Assembly (NCBI GenBank): GCA_016716305.1
Contig: JADJWP010000002.1
Coordinates: 496,001-560,000 of the forward strand
Direction: 5' to 3'
Source of the DNA: Chloracidobacterium sp.
Lineage (GTDB): Bacteria > Acidobacteriota > Blastocatellia > Pyrinomonadales > Pyrinomonadaceae
DNA: 64,000 nt
The notes under the pieces are model-generated. The model was not told the DNA's origin and did no database searches. It worked only from the letters and a program-made list of their open reading frames with translations. The position numbers were made by a program, and so were the translations under genes. Of the stretch, positions 27,576 through 35,660 are shown in pieces (the stretch's first letter is position 1; each line of letters opens with the position of its first letter).

Positions 27576-29140
27576 ATCTTACGGGCGATCGACTTGCCCT
27601 GCATGAATTGCAGCAAATATTCGCGCCCGCCTGCCTTCGAATCGGTGCCGCTCATGTTGAATCCGCCGAACGGATGCACCCCGACAAGGGCTCCGGTACA
27701 CTTGCGGTTCAAATATAGATTCCCAACGTGAAAATCTCGACGCGCCCGTTCGAGGCGTTCCTCGGACGCGGAATAAACGGCGCCCGTCAGACCAAACTCC
27801 GTTCCGTTAGCGATCTCCAAAGCATGGTCAAAATCGCGTGCTTTGATCACGGCCAGGACCGGTGCGAATATCTCTTCCTGTTCGATGATGTCACCCGGTT
27901 TCACATTATCGATCACCGTCGGTTCAATGAAATAGCCGCTCGTTTCGTCTCCATTGCCTCCGGCAACAACATAGCCGCCCTCGCCTATTCCTTCCTGAAT
28001 GTAGCCAAGCGTCTTGTCAAAGGCCTTTTTATTGATGACGGCCGCAACGTTCGTGTCAACTTCGGTCGGTTGGCCGACCTTGAGCGCTTTGGTCAGGGCG
28101 ATCACTTTTTCAAGCAGCTCGTCGTGCACCTTTTCGTCAACTATCAATCGTGAACACGCCGAACATTTCTGCCCCTGAAATCCGAAAGCAGCCTGTACGA
28201 CACCCGTCGCAGCTGATTCAAGATCGGCATCATCAGCGACGATGATCGCGTCCTTTCCGCCCATTTCGGCAATGACCCGTTTGATCCAGATCTGGCCCGG
28301 ACGTGCTTTCGCCGCCTCCTCGTTGATATGGAGCCCAACGCCCTTCGATCCGGTAAACGAAATGAACCGCGTATTCGGGCTCGTCACCATCGCTTCGCCG
28401 GTGCCGGCGCTGCCGGTTATAAAATTGACGACGCCCGCCGGAACGCCGGCTTCCTTGACGATCTCGATGAACTTGGCCGCGATGGTGGGCGAATCGGACG
28501 ATGGTTTGAGCACGACCGTATTTCCTGCGACTATAGCCGCCATCGTCATACCGGACATTATCGCGAGCGGGAAGTTCCACGGTGGAATGATCGCGCCGAC
28601 ACCGAGCGGAATGTATTCAAGGCTGTTGTCTTCGCCCGGAACCTTCGTGATCGGCTGCTCCTGCGCCCACCTCAACATCTCGCGCCCGTAAAACTCGGCG
28701 AAATCGATCGCCTCGGCGGTGTCGCCATCAGCTTCAGCCCAGGTTTTCGAGACTTCGAAGACCATCCAGGCCGACAATTCGTGCTTTCTCTGACGCATCA
28801 GTTCGGCGATCTTAAATATGTATTCGGCTCGCTCGGCCGCAGGCACATTGCGCCACGTTTTGAAAGCCTCGGTCGCAGCATCAATGCCCTTTTCGACCAG
28901 AGATATATCGGTATCGCCCTCTGAAAAGACGCCGACGACCTCATCTTTCTTCGCCGGATTAAAACTCTGAAATTTGCTTTCCAAAACGATCTTTTCGCCG
29001 TTGATCAGACACGGGTATTCGCGGCCGAGTTCGCCGCGGACCTTTTCGATCGCCGCACGCATCGCATCGGCATTTTCCGGGACCGAAAAATCTGTAAATG
29101 GCTCGTTCTTAAATTCGTCCAAAACTCTCTGTGTTTGCAT
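27572..29140 (-). CDS. pruA: L-glutamate gamma-semialdehyde dehydrogenase
   Basis: Oxidises glutamate semialdehyde to glutamate, the second step of proline degradation, with NAD. It is an aldehyde dehydrogenase fold of the RocA/PruA type: GAIIPPWNFPLAI, GNTVVLKPSSDSP, AEMGGKDAIIV (catalytic Glu) and QGQKCSACSRL (catalytic Cys). The C-terminal HPFGGFNMSGTDSKAGGREYL motif is specific to P5C dehydrogenases. No proline dehydrogenase is in the window. It is followed by the secreted gene with an ATGA overlap and preceded by a small unknown gene and def. Confidence 0.95.
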   Translation of the reverse strand: MQTQRVLDEFKNEPFTDFSVPENADAMRAAIEKVRGELGREYPCLINGEKIVLESKFQSFNPAKKDEVVGVFSEGDTDISLVEKGIDAATEAFKTWRNVPAAERAEYIFKIAELMRQRKHELSAWMVFEVSKTWAEADGDTAEAIDFAEFYGREMLRWAQEQPITKVPGEDNSLEYIPLGVGAIIPPWNFPLAIMSGMTMAAIVAGNTVVLKPSSDSPTIAAKFIEIVKEAGVPAGVVNFITGSAGTGEAMVTSPNTRFISFTGSKGVGLHINEEAAKARPGQIWIKRVIAEMGGKDAIIVADDADLESAATGVVQAAFGFQGQKCSACSRLIVDEKVHDELLEKVIALTKALKVGQPTEVDTNVAAVINKKAFDKTLGYIQEGIGEGGYVVAGGNGDETSGYFIEPTVIDNVKPGDIIEQEEIFAPVLAVIKARDFDHALEIANGTEFGLTGAVYSASEERLERARRDFHVGNLYLNRKCTGALVGVHPFGGFNMSGTDSKAGGREYLLQFMQGKSIARKI

Positions 29141-29144
29141 ATCT

Positions 29145-29369
29145 TTACCTATATCGCTGTCGTTCGATCTCGTTTCGTTCCCATTCGTCCAAAAGTTCGG
29201 GTATCACCGGTTCATCATCTGTCTGCCAGGCGATCACGAACCTCGGATGCTGGGTATCGTTGCTGTGTTCTACATAAGTCTGGATGAGCTTCCATCCTGA
29301 AACGAGGAAGGCGTTCAGTTCCCGGATAGTCCCGACCTCGCCGGCGAGTCTTGTGTCTTCGATACTCAT
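29145..29369 (-). CDS. Small hypothetical protein downstream of def
   Basis: About 74 residues. The start ATG at 29369 overlaps the def stop as ATGA, a sign of translational coupling; an ATG two codons earlier is also possible. The protein has a conserved-looking core (TIRELNAFLVSGWKLIQTYV) and an acidic/basic end. No domain is recognised. Placement between def and pruA with tight spacing supports it being real. Confidence 0.65.
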   Translation of the reverse strand: MSIEDTRLAGEVGTIRELNAFLVSGWKLIQTYVEHSNDTQHPRFVIAWQTDDEPVIPELLDEWERNEIERQRYR

Positions 29370-29881
29370 TCCCATTTCCCCGTTTTCTGGAGTCTCTTGA
29401 TTTTACGCTTTGCCATTTCTCGTTTCAAGACGGTCATGCGATCGAGAAAGACAATGCCGTCACAATGGTCAGTTTCGTGCAGAATGCAGCGCGCCGCGAG
29501 GTCGTCGACATCGAGTTCGAAGCGTTCGCCTCTGGCATCCTGTGCCCGAACGATAACCCGCATTTCGCGCCTGATCGTTTGATACAACCCCGGAAACGAA
29601 AGGCAGCCTTCATCGCCGATCTGCTCGCCCTCGACATGGACGACCTCAGGATTAAACAGCGCATGTTTCTGCGACGGGCCATTTTCCGACGGAGTGTCCA
29701 TCACAAAAAGACGCCTCGAGATCCCGACCTGCGGTGCTGCAAGCCCAACGCCGCCGGCATCGTACATCGTCGCGAACATATCGCTGACAAGCTTTTCGAG
29801 CTCCGGCCCAAACTCTTCGTCGGAAAACGGCTTGCCGACAGTTAATAAGATCGGATCGGGGTAATGGACAACCTTGAGCAT
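29366..29881 (-). CDS. def: Peptide deformylase
   Basis: Removes the N-formyl group from nascent proteins. The three family motifs are intact: GVGLAAPQVG, EGCLSFPG (metal-binding Cys) and HETDHCDG (HExxH with two metal-binding His). 171 residues is standard. The reaction reverses that started by Fmt (25628), but the two genes are not adjacent here. It leads a minus-strand group def - small protein - pruA - secreted protein. Confidence 0.96.
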   Translation of the reverse strand: MLKVVHYPDPILLTVGKPFSDEEFGPELEKLVSDMFATMYDAGGVGLAAPQVGISRRLFVMDTPSENGPSQKHALFNPEVVHVEGEQIGDEGCLSFPGLYQTIRREMRVIVRAQDARGERFELDVDDLAARCILHETDHCDGIVFLDRMTVLKREMAKRKIKRLQKTGKWE

Positions 29882-30016
29882 ATTTCGCCGAAAACCTCAT
29901 TTTATCACGAGACCTGACCCGGCTGCTAAAGAACCTTTATCGGATCTTCAGGAACATAAATATCAGTATTCCTTTCGCTCACCCGGAGAAAGTATTAAAA
30001 TTAGCAAAGCTGCAAA

Positions 30017-30859
30017 ATGCTAAATCCGACCGTCATCGCAATCCCATTTTTCGCACTAATGATCGGTGTCGAGGCCTGGTATGCGCACCGAAAGCGAAAG
30101 GACGTCTACGAGACGAAAGACGCTCTGAACAATATCTTCATCGGTTTTGTCAGTGTCGGGTTCGGACTGCTTTTCGGAGTGTTTATCGGGTCAATATACC
30201 TTTTTGCTTATGAACTGTCTCCATTCAAGTTTCCGGCCGATGCATGGTGGTCTTGGGCAATTTTGTTTTTTATAGATGATTTCGCTTATTACTGGTTTCA
30301 TCGCATCAGCCATGAATCGCGGCTGTTTTGGAATTTCCACGTCGTCCACCATTCAAGCGAATTCTATAATCTGAGCGTTGCCGTTCGCCAGAGCTGGTTC
30401 AGCGGTCTTCTGCATTGGGTCTTTTACGCCCCGATAATGCTCCTCGGTTTCGCTCCCTGGATGTTCGCCGTCATGCACGGCTTCAACCTCATCTACCAGT
30501 TTTGGATTCACACCCGCTTGATCGATCGGCTCGGGCCGCTCGAATACGTCCTCAACACGCCGTCTCATCATCGCGTTCATCACGGTGTCAATAATCCGTA
30601 TCTGGACAGGAATTACGCCGGCGTATTGATAATCTGGGACCGTATGTTCGGGACGTTCGTTGAAGAGACCGAAGAACCGCGCTACGGCATTATCAAGCCA
30701 ATTCGCAGTTACAATCCGCTTTGGGTGAATCTGCACGGATGGTTCGAGATGATCGAGGCGATGAGGTCCAAAAAGACATTGCCTGGGAAGCTGAAGTGCA
30801 TTTTTGCTTCGCCGAACATGGACTTCGATGACCGCCCGAAAGTCAATGCAGCCGCTTAA
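30017..30859 (+). CDS. Fatty-acid hydroxylase/sterol-desaturase family membrane protein
   Basis: A di-iron membrane oxygenase. Four or five hydrophobic segments surround the histidine clusters HRISH (HX3H), HVVHH (HX2HH) and SHHRVHHG (HX2HH), which hold the two irons in this superfamily. 280 residues is typical. It probably hydroxylates or desaturates a lipid at the inner membrane; the substrate is not known. No close co-directional partner lies upstream, and the B12-binding gene follows 51 bases downstream. Confidence 0.88.
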   Translation: MLNPTVIAIPFFALMIGVEAWYAHRKRKDVYETKDALNNIFIGFVSVGFGLLFGVFIGSIYLFAYELSPFKFPADAWWSWAILFFIDDFAYYWFHRISHESRLFWNFHVVHHSSEFYNLSVAVRQSWFSGLLHWVFYAPIMLLGFAPWMFAVMHGFNLIYQFWIHTRLIDRLGPLEYVLNTPSHHRVHHGVNNPYLDRNYAGVLIIWDRMFGTFVEETEEPRYGIIKPIRSYNPLWVNLHGWFEMIEAMRSKKTLPGKLKCIFASPNMDFDDRPKVNAAA

Positions 30860-30910
30860 TTTACGTCATCGCTTGCCCGAAACTCGTACGACCGAATATA
30901 CTTCGTACTT

Positions 30911-31315
30911 ATGGATCAACGAAAGATTCGGGTTCTGGTCGCCAAACCGGGCCTCGACGGACATGATCGCGGAGCTAAGGTGATCGCTCGTGCACTTCGT
31001 GATGCCGGAATGGAAGTCATCTATACCGGTTTGCGTCAAACACCTGAGATGATCGCCACCGCGGCCCTTCAGGAAGACGTCGACGCCGTTGGAATCTCGA
31101 TCCTCAGCGGCGCTCATAAGACGCTTTGTCCGAGGATAGTTGACCTGATGCGGGCAAACGGGATGGACGACACCCTGATCCTCGTCGGCGGTATTGTGCC
31201 GGCTGAGGACATTGCGGATCTAAAGGCGAATGGCGTCTCCGAGGTGTTTTTGCCCGGCACATCGACCGAGGACATAGTGTCGTTTATCCGAAACCACGTG
31301 CACATTGAGGCGTAA
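30911..31315 (+). CDS. Cobalamin-binding subunit of methylmalonyl-CoA mutase type
   Basis: A stand-alone B12-binding Rossmann domain of 134 residues. It has the full signature: GLDGHDRG (the base-off D-x-H-x-x-G), SILSGAHKT (the S-x-L strand) and [10 protein letters not shown] (the GG loop). Such small subunits pair with a separate mutase catalytic subunit for methylmalonyl-CoA, isobutyryl-CoA or a related acyl-CoA; none is in the window. The acyl-CoA carboxylase and crotonase genes nearby fit propionate or branched-chain catabolism. Confidence 0.92.
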   Translation: MDQRKIRVLVAKPGLDGHDRGAKVIARALRDAGMEVIYTGLRQTPEMIATAALQEDVDAVGISILSGAHKTLCPRIVDLMRANGMDDTLILVGGIVPAEDIADLKANGVSEVFLPGTSTEDIVSFIRNHVHIEA

Positions 31316-31375
31316 GGCGAATTTTGCTTGATGCCGTTTTCAATTTTTGAGTCGAACAAGGGGAGAGTTTTTATA

Positions 31376-31687
31376 ATGAAAAAGTTCACAACTATATTCT
31401 TTGCATTTGCGTTGTTGCTCTCGGCAACATTCATCAGCGGCTCGATCTCGTCCGTTACCGGCGGGGGCGATTCGTTTTCAGCCCAGGCTCAAACCTCGGT
31501 CAAGCGCAAACGGAAGGTCGGATTTACTCGTCGGGTCTATCGCGGCGGCAAATGGGTCGGCACACAGGTATGGACCGGCACAAAATGGGTTTCAAAGAAA
31601 ACCTGGCAGGGCATGAAATGGACGGGCAAGACGACTTACAAAACAGGCCGAAAGGTCGTCAGCCGCACGAAAAAGGTGGTCTACTAG
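31376..31687 (+). CDS. Small secreted basic protein with W/K repeats
   Basis: The ATG at 31376 has a GGGGAGAG ribosome binding site, preferred over an upstream in-frame ATG. The signal peptide (residues 1-38, rich in Phe, Ala, Leu) ends near SAQAQ. The mature ~60 residues are very basic and built from short related pieces around Lys-Trp, Trp-Thr-Gly and Lys-Thr (for example GGKWVGTQVWTGTKWVSKK and KWTGKTTYKTGRK). It could bind nucleic acid, peptidoglycan or another anionic polymer outside the cell, or be structural. No family is recognised. It is followed by a strong terminator. Confidence 0.75.
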   Translation: MKKFTTIFFAFALLLSATFISGSISSVTGGGDSFSAQAQTSVKRKRKVGFTRRVYRGGKWVGTQVWTGTKWVSKKTWQGMKWTGKTTYKTGRKVVSRTKKVVY

Positions 31688-31713
31688 GCCTCAGCTTAGG
31701 GATATAATTTCAG

Positions 31714-31740
31714 AAAAGGCACCTTACGGGGTGCCTTTTT
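31714..31740 (+). terminator. Intrinsic terminator after the W/K-repeat gene
   Basis: AAAAGGCACC pairs perfectly with GGTGCCTTTT (10 bp) around TTACGG, followed by T residues. Confidence 0.9.
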
Positions 31741-31800
31741 GTTTGCATCGATACGGCTCTCCTTTGACCGACCGTCGTTTTTGATCTCTAATACTAAGCA

Positions 31801-33168
31801 ATGAAAGAGACCGTAAGAGTTGCGTCGGGACAGGGTTTTTGGGGCGATCTGTTGACCGCACCGGTCGATCAGGTGCGAAACGGCCCGATCGATTATCTGA
31901 TGCTCGATTACCTTGCCGAAGTAACGATGAGCATCGTTCAGAAACAGCGGCAGCGTGACCCGAATGCCGGCTATGCACGCGACTTCATTTCGCTGATGCA
32001 CGAGATACTTCCCGATTGCGTCGAAAAGGACATCAAGGTCCTCTCGAATGCCGGCGGCGTGAATGTTCACGGCTGCGCCGACGCGATAAAGGCGACCGCG
32101 AAGGACCTCGGCCTCGGCGGAAGGGTGAAGATCGGCGTAATAACGGGCGACGACATTCTGCCGCGTCTCAGCGAGTTCATCGACAACGGCGTTGAGATCA
32201 ACAATATGGAGACCGGCGAACCGCTGGCCGACATACTCGACCGGGTTCAGGCGGCGAACGTCTATCTCGGGGCGGGCGGATTGGTCGAGGCCCTTGGCCG
32301 AGGTGCACAGATCGTCGTCGGTGGGCGGCTCACCGATACCGGACTGACGCTTGCGCCGTTGATGCACGAATTCGGTTGGACGTTCGACGATTGGGATCGT
32401 ATCTCTGCCGGCACCATCGCGGGCCACATCATCGAATGCGGAGCACAGGCCAGCGGCGGCAACTGTCAGTACGATTGGAAAAATATCCCCGATCTCGCGA
32501 ACGTCGGTTTTCCGATCGTCGAGGCCTCGCCGGACGGCACTTTTGTCGTCACCAAACACGACGGTACCGGCGGCCGCGTCAATGTCCAGTCGGTCAAAGA
32601 ACAGCTGCTCTATGAAATGGGCGATCCGAAGGCCTATATTACGCCCGACGTCGTCGCCGATTTTTCGTCGATACAATTAGAGGACGCCGGCCCGGACCGC
32701 GTTCGTGTATTCGGCATCAAAGGTTCGCCGAAGACCGATCTCTATAAGGTCTCGATCGCTTATTCCGCAGGATGGAAATCGGTCGGCACGCTTGTTTACG
32801 CGTGGCCCGAAGCATATGAAAAAGCCCGGGCCGCCGACAAGATTCTTCGCGAAAGGCTCGAACGCCTTGGCCTGCGATTCGACGTGATCCTGACCGAATA
32901 CGTCGGCGTCAACGCCACTCACGGCCATCTCGCAGGCGAGCCTTCGCCCGATATTCCTGAAGTTCAGTTGCGTATTGGGGTTCGTGGCCAAAACAAAGCC
33001 GACGTCGAACGCTTTACCAAAGAGATCGCCCCGCTCATCCTCACCGGCCCGCCCGCCGTCACAGGCTTCGCCGGCGGCCGCCCCAAAGTCGAAGAGATCA
33101 TGGCCTACTTCCCCGCCTTGATACCGAAAACGCTCATCACCCCAAAAGTCGAGATCATCGAGGCGTAA
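31801..33168 (+). CDS. atuA: AtuA-family (acyclic terpene utilisation) protein, main domain
   Basis: 455 residues of the AtuA/DUF1446 family, which takes part in acyclic terpene (geranyl or citronellyl-CoA) breakdown and in related acyl-CoA catabolism. Conserved features are [12 protein letters not shown] at the start, [30 protein letters not shown] and [15 protein letters not shown]. The C-terminal ferredoxin-like partner domain, fused in many members, is missing here. It is encoded separately at 36498 on the other strand. The biochemical reaction of AtuA is not settled. The 3' end is followed by an AT-richer islet. Confidence 0.9.
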   Translation: MKETVRVASGQGFWGDLLTAPVDQVRNGPIDYLMLDYLAEVTMSIVQKQRQRDPNAGYARDFISLMHEILPDCVEKDIKVLSNAGGVNVHGCADAIKATAKDLGLGGRVKIGVITGDDILPRLSEFIDNGVEINNMETGEPLADILDRVQAANVYLGAGGLVEALGRGAQIVVGGRLTDTGLTLAPLMHEFGWTFDDWDRISAGTIAGHIIECGAQASGGNCQYDWKNIPDLANVGFPIVEASPDGTFVVTKHDGTGGRVNVQSVKEQLLYEMGDPKAYITPDVVADFSSIQLEDAGPDRVRVFGIKGSPKTDLYKVSIAYSAGWKSVGTLVYAWPEAYEKARAADKILRERLERLGLRFDVILTEYVGVNATHGHLAGEPSPDIPEVQLRIGVRGQNKADVERFTKEIAPLILTGPPAVTGFAGGRPKVEEIMAYFPALIPKTLITPKVEIIEA

Positions 33169-33178
33169 GATCAAGCAA

Positions 33179-34009
33179 ATGTTGATTCGTGGTAATGGCA
33201 AAGAGACATATTTACTTCTTCACGGTCTTCGTGTGAAACGGTCGATCAAGCTTGGCGATGGACTAACCGTAATGCCTGCAAAAGCCTCGATTCTGCAAGC
33301 GTATATTATTGATGCGGCGAGTCGTGGACTTGAGCATACCGTAGCCAAGATTTTCCTACCGATTGTCCATAGTCAACTTCATGTGGTAGCGGCCGATCCA
33401 AAGTCGGTCGCCGTAAAGGCGTGGAATGCTATATGGGATGGGATGCTCCTAGGAGCATTGTTTGATTGTGGAGTTGAATGCAATCTGCAATCCAGCGCTC
33501 CAGTAGAAGAACTCAAAAAGGGTGATTCACTCCTGGTCACAAACTATAATTTGCGCGGGTTTTCACTGAACATACCAAAGATCTTGACGGACAAGGAAAC
33601 GGAGTGGGTTGAGACGCATTACAGCTTTGCGAGGAATCTTCTCGATGATTGGCGATTTCAGAACGCTGTTCTGGCACTTTCCTCCTACCGATGGCACACT
33701 CATCCGCGTCCCCGACTCGCAATTCTTTGGTCGGGGATCGAGGGATTGTTCGAAGTAGACAGTGAAATTGTATTTAGACTGAGCCTATACATATCGCGGT
33801 TTTTAGAGCCTCAAAGTAAGAAGCGCCGAATGGAAGTTTTTGATCACTGTAAAAAGCTTTATGGACATAGGTCGAAAGCGGTTCATGGAGCGAAGCATAA
33901 AGGCGATACAACGCAAATGGTTGAAGACTCCGCTAAGCTACTACTCCGAATCATTCGGAAATGCGTTACGAGTCGTTCTGTTCCCGATTCCAAAAGTCTC
34001 ATCCACTAA
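33179..34009 (+). CDS. Apea-like HEPN-domain protein
   Basis: 276 residues with clearly lower GC and different codon use from the flanking atuA gene. The C-terminal ~120 residues resemble the Apea-type HEPN domain: PRLAILWSGIEGLFEV, LSLYISRFLE and the R-x4-H motif RSKAVHG. In HEPN proteins this motif is the RNase catalytic site, so a ribonuclease or toxin-like role is possible. The N-terminal half is not recognised. The start at 33179 is 10 bases after the atuA stop. The 21-bp repeat array begins 11 bases downstream of its stop, and HicBA follows. Confidence 0.6.
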   Translation: MLIRGNGKETYLLLHGLRVKRSIKLGDGLTVMPAKASILQAYIIDAASRGLEHTVAKIFLPIVHSQLHVVAADPKSVAVKAWNAIWDGMLLGALFDCGVECNLQSSAPVEELKKGDSLLVTNYNLRGFSLNIPKILTDKETEWVETHYSFARNLLDDWRFQNAVLALSSYRWHTHPRPRLAILWSGIEGLFEVDSEIVFRLSLYISRFLEPQSKKRRMEVFDHCKKLYGHRSKAVHGAKHKGDTTQMVEDSAKLLLRIIRKCVTSRSVPDSKSLIH

Positions 34010-34019
34010 TCTCTGTCCT

Positions 34020-34250
34020 CAACAAACGATAGTCCCATCACAACTCCGTTGGGTGACTCCTCAGCGACGTTGGATGCCCGCACAGGAACATTGCACAGCC
34101 CAACAAGAACGTCGCACGCTCGTACAGGAACGTTGTAAGGCTGTACAAGAGCGTTGTGCGGGTCTGCGGGAATGTATTTTCTCTTTACAGAAAGCCATTT
34201 TGGTCTTACAGTGTTCTCCTCAAGCAGTACAACAATACATTTTGGAGGAA
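34020..34250. repeat. Degenerate 21-bp-period tandem array A
   Basis: Eleven consecutive units of exactly 21 bases. The clearest are those starting at 34083, 34104, 34125 and 34146, which begin CAGGAACATTG, CAAGAACGTCG, CAGGAACGTTG and CAAGAGCGTTG. The first six to eleven bases are conserved (CARGAACGTTG-like). The rest of each unit varies strongly, and units at both ends are very worn. It lies in the short space between the HEPN gene and hicB. One frame through the core units stays open and reads as QER-type heptads, but no start or ribosome binding site supports a gene. Confidence 0.75.
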
Positions 34251-34360
34251 CTTGCGATTGGCAGACGCTAAAACACGCCCGTTGTCGCCCCCAAACAGCA
34301 AGCGCCGCCGGCGGCCAGAAAGTCTAGACTAAGCAAAGCTTCTCGATATACAATCTTGGT

Positions 34361-34573
34361 ATGAAAAACGAATACACGGCTGTCGTGAAACACGACGGTG
34401 ATTGGTGGATCGGTTGGATCGAGGAAGTGCCGGGCGTCAATTGTCAGGAAGCCACTCGTGAAGAACTGTTGGAAACTCTCCGCGTAACGCTTGCCGAGGC
34501 GATCGAATTCAATCGCGAAGATGCTCGCAGGATGGCCGGTGTGGGCTTCGAAGAAGCTTTGATCGCTGCATGA
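34361..34573 (+). CDS. hicB: HicB-type antitoxin
   Basis: 70 residues with the partial RNase-H-like fold of HicB: YTAVVKHDGDWWIGWIEEVP, then CQEATREELLETLRVTLAEAI. No DNA-binding helix-turn-helix tail is present, as in short HicB proteins. The stop overlaps the hicA start (ATGA). HicB neutralises the HicA mRNA interferase and usually represses the operon. Confidence 0.88.
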   Translation: MKNEYTAVVKHDGDWWIGWIEEVPGVNCQEATREELLETLRVTLAEAIEFNREDARRMAGVGFEEALIAA

Positions 34574-34755
34574 AGCTCCGCGACCTCGAGAAACATCTCA
34601 ACGACAACGGATGTCAGTTCCTACGCGAAGGTGGTCGCCATTCTTGGTGGATCAATGTCGAGCAAAACCGACGAACAGCAGTACCACGCCATCGCGAGAT
34701 CAATGACAAACTAGTTCTCAAGATCTGCAAAGATCTCGGCATACCAAAACCATAG
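34570..34755 (+). CDS. hicA: HicA-type toxin (mRNA interferase)
   Basis: 61 residues of dsRBD-like fold. It carries the HicA signature GCQFLREGGRHSWW, with the catalytic His after GGR. The following RTAVPRHREINDKLVLKICK matches the family end. Its gene is translationally coupled to hicB. The antitoxin-first order is the less common but known arrangement. The pair sits in the AT-richer islet and fits a recently gained addiction module. After its stop, 19 further codons continue in the same frame to another stop at 34815. Confidence 0.9.
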   Translation: MKLRDLEKHLNDNGCQFLREGGRHSWWINVEQNRRTAVPRHREINDKLVLKICKDLGIPKP

Positions 34756-34847
34756 TTCGACGACAGATCAAACGAGATCCAAGCCCTCGGCCTCAAGAAA
34801 AAGAGCGAATATTAGTCACCCTCGAAGAATAAGACACCTTAAGCGTG

Positions 34848-35654
34848 TTACGAATTCACTTTGTCGGATTTGTAGTCGATGCGGTTGGAAGGTTCGACAG
34901 GGAGGCATTCTAGCTCCGGGTTAGAAATAACGCTGGCGATGAATGTCTCCGAACCGCCGATAAGTGTAAACGTTAGATCCCAATCTGTACAAACGAGCCA
35001 TTTATTATCGTCAGGCCACCAATACGTTGGTGTTCCGCTAACATCTTCAAGCTTAGGCGTGTCGAAAACACTTTTGAGCGACCCTTTGTATAACAAATCC
35101 GATTCGTAGTTTGTTGTAGCAATAAGATCGTATAGGAAAAAGCACTGCTGAGACAGATCGAAATCGGAAGTTGCCAGTGCGATTGATCGCACGATTTCCT
35201 TACAAGTTAAATTGTCCAGCATACCTTCGTCCGGCCCGATTAGATAGCGCGGCCAGCTTCGGGTCGGAAAGTTTCGGCTAAACGAATCGACATTCAACTC
35301 AGGATGAAACTGCAAACCGTACCTTGCCGCCAATTCCGACCAACGAATACGTTTTAGGTTGTTGGGATCAAACTCGCCACCATAAACCATGGTCGCGTCA
35401 TGAAGAAGCTTTTCGACGGGATCGTCTAAATCTGCCGATTCTCTTTTACTAATCTCATCCCAAGTGATTGAGTGATCAGCAACCGACAAATCCTCGTAAA
35501 TGTTGTGAAATACCTTGCAATACGATTCAAAAAGATTTGGAATGCAATGCGTCACGTAGTTGCCACTACGACTCTCGAAGTTATCTGTCGAGTCAATATT
35601 CTTGCGAATCCAATCCGCTGCCGAGAGATCATTAATTCGCTCAAGTGCATCCAC
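34848..35654 (-). CDS. Unknown soil-bacterium family protein
   Basis: 268 residues, AT-rich codon use. It has a recognisable layout seen in uncharacterised proteins of soil bacteria: a DWIRKNI-type start, CIPNLFESYCKVFHNIY near residue 40, RIRWSELAARYG near residue 105 and a late YWWPDDNKWLVCTDWDLTFT block. No catalytic motif, signal or membrane segment is visible, so it should be cytoplasmic. It begins 6 bases after the stop of the crotonase gene, so it may be read from that transcript even though it looks foreign. Confidence 0.65.
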   Translation of the reverse strand: MDALERINDLSAADWIRKNIDSTDNFESRSGNYVTHCIPNLFESYCKVFHNIYEDLSVADHSITWDEISKRESADLDDPVEKLLHDATMVYGGEFDPNNLKRIRWSELAARYGLQFHPELNVDSFSRNFPTRSWPRYLIGPDEGMLDNLTCKEIVRSIALATSDFDLSQQCFFLYDLIATTNYESDLLYKGSLKSVFDTPKLEDVSGTPTYWWPDDNKWLVCTDWDLTFTLIGGSETFIASVISNPELECLPVEPSNRIDYKSDKVNS

Positions 35655-35660
35655 TGATTT

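Noticed and set aside
31696..32676. 326-codon open frame on the minus strand
   Set aside because: Antisense to atuA and runs through the terminator at 31714. No family features.
34020..34250. CRISPR array
   Set aside because: No constant repeat separated by unique spacers, unit is only 21 bases, and no cas gene is present in the window.
33840..34271. 143-codon frame through array A on the plus strand
   Set aside because: Begins inside the HEPN gene in another frame, has no ribosome binding site, and is open mainly because the 21-bp repeat contains no stop in this phase.
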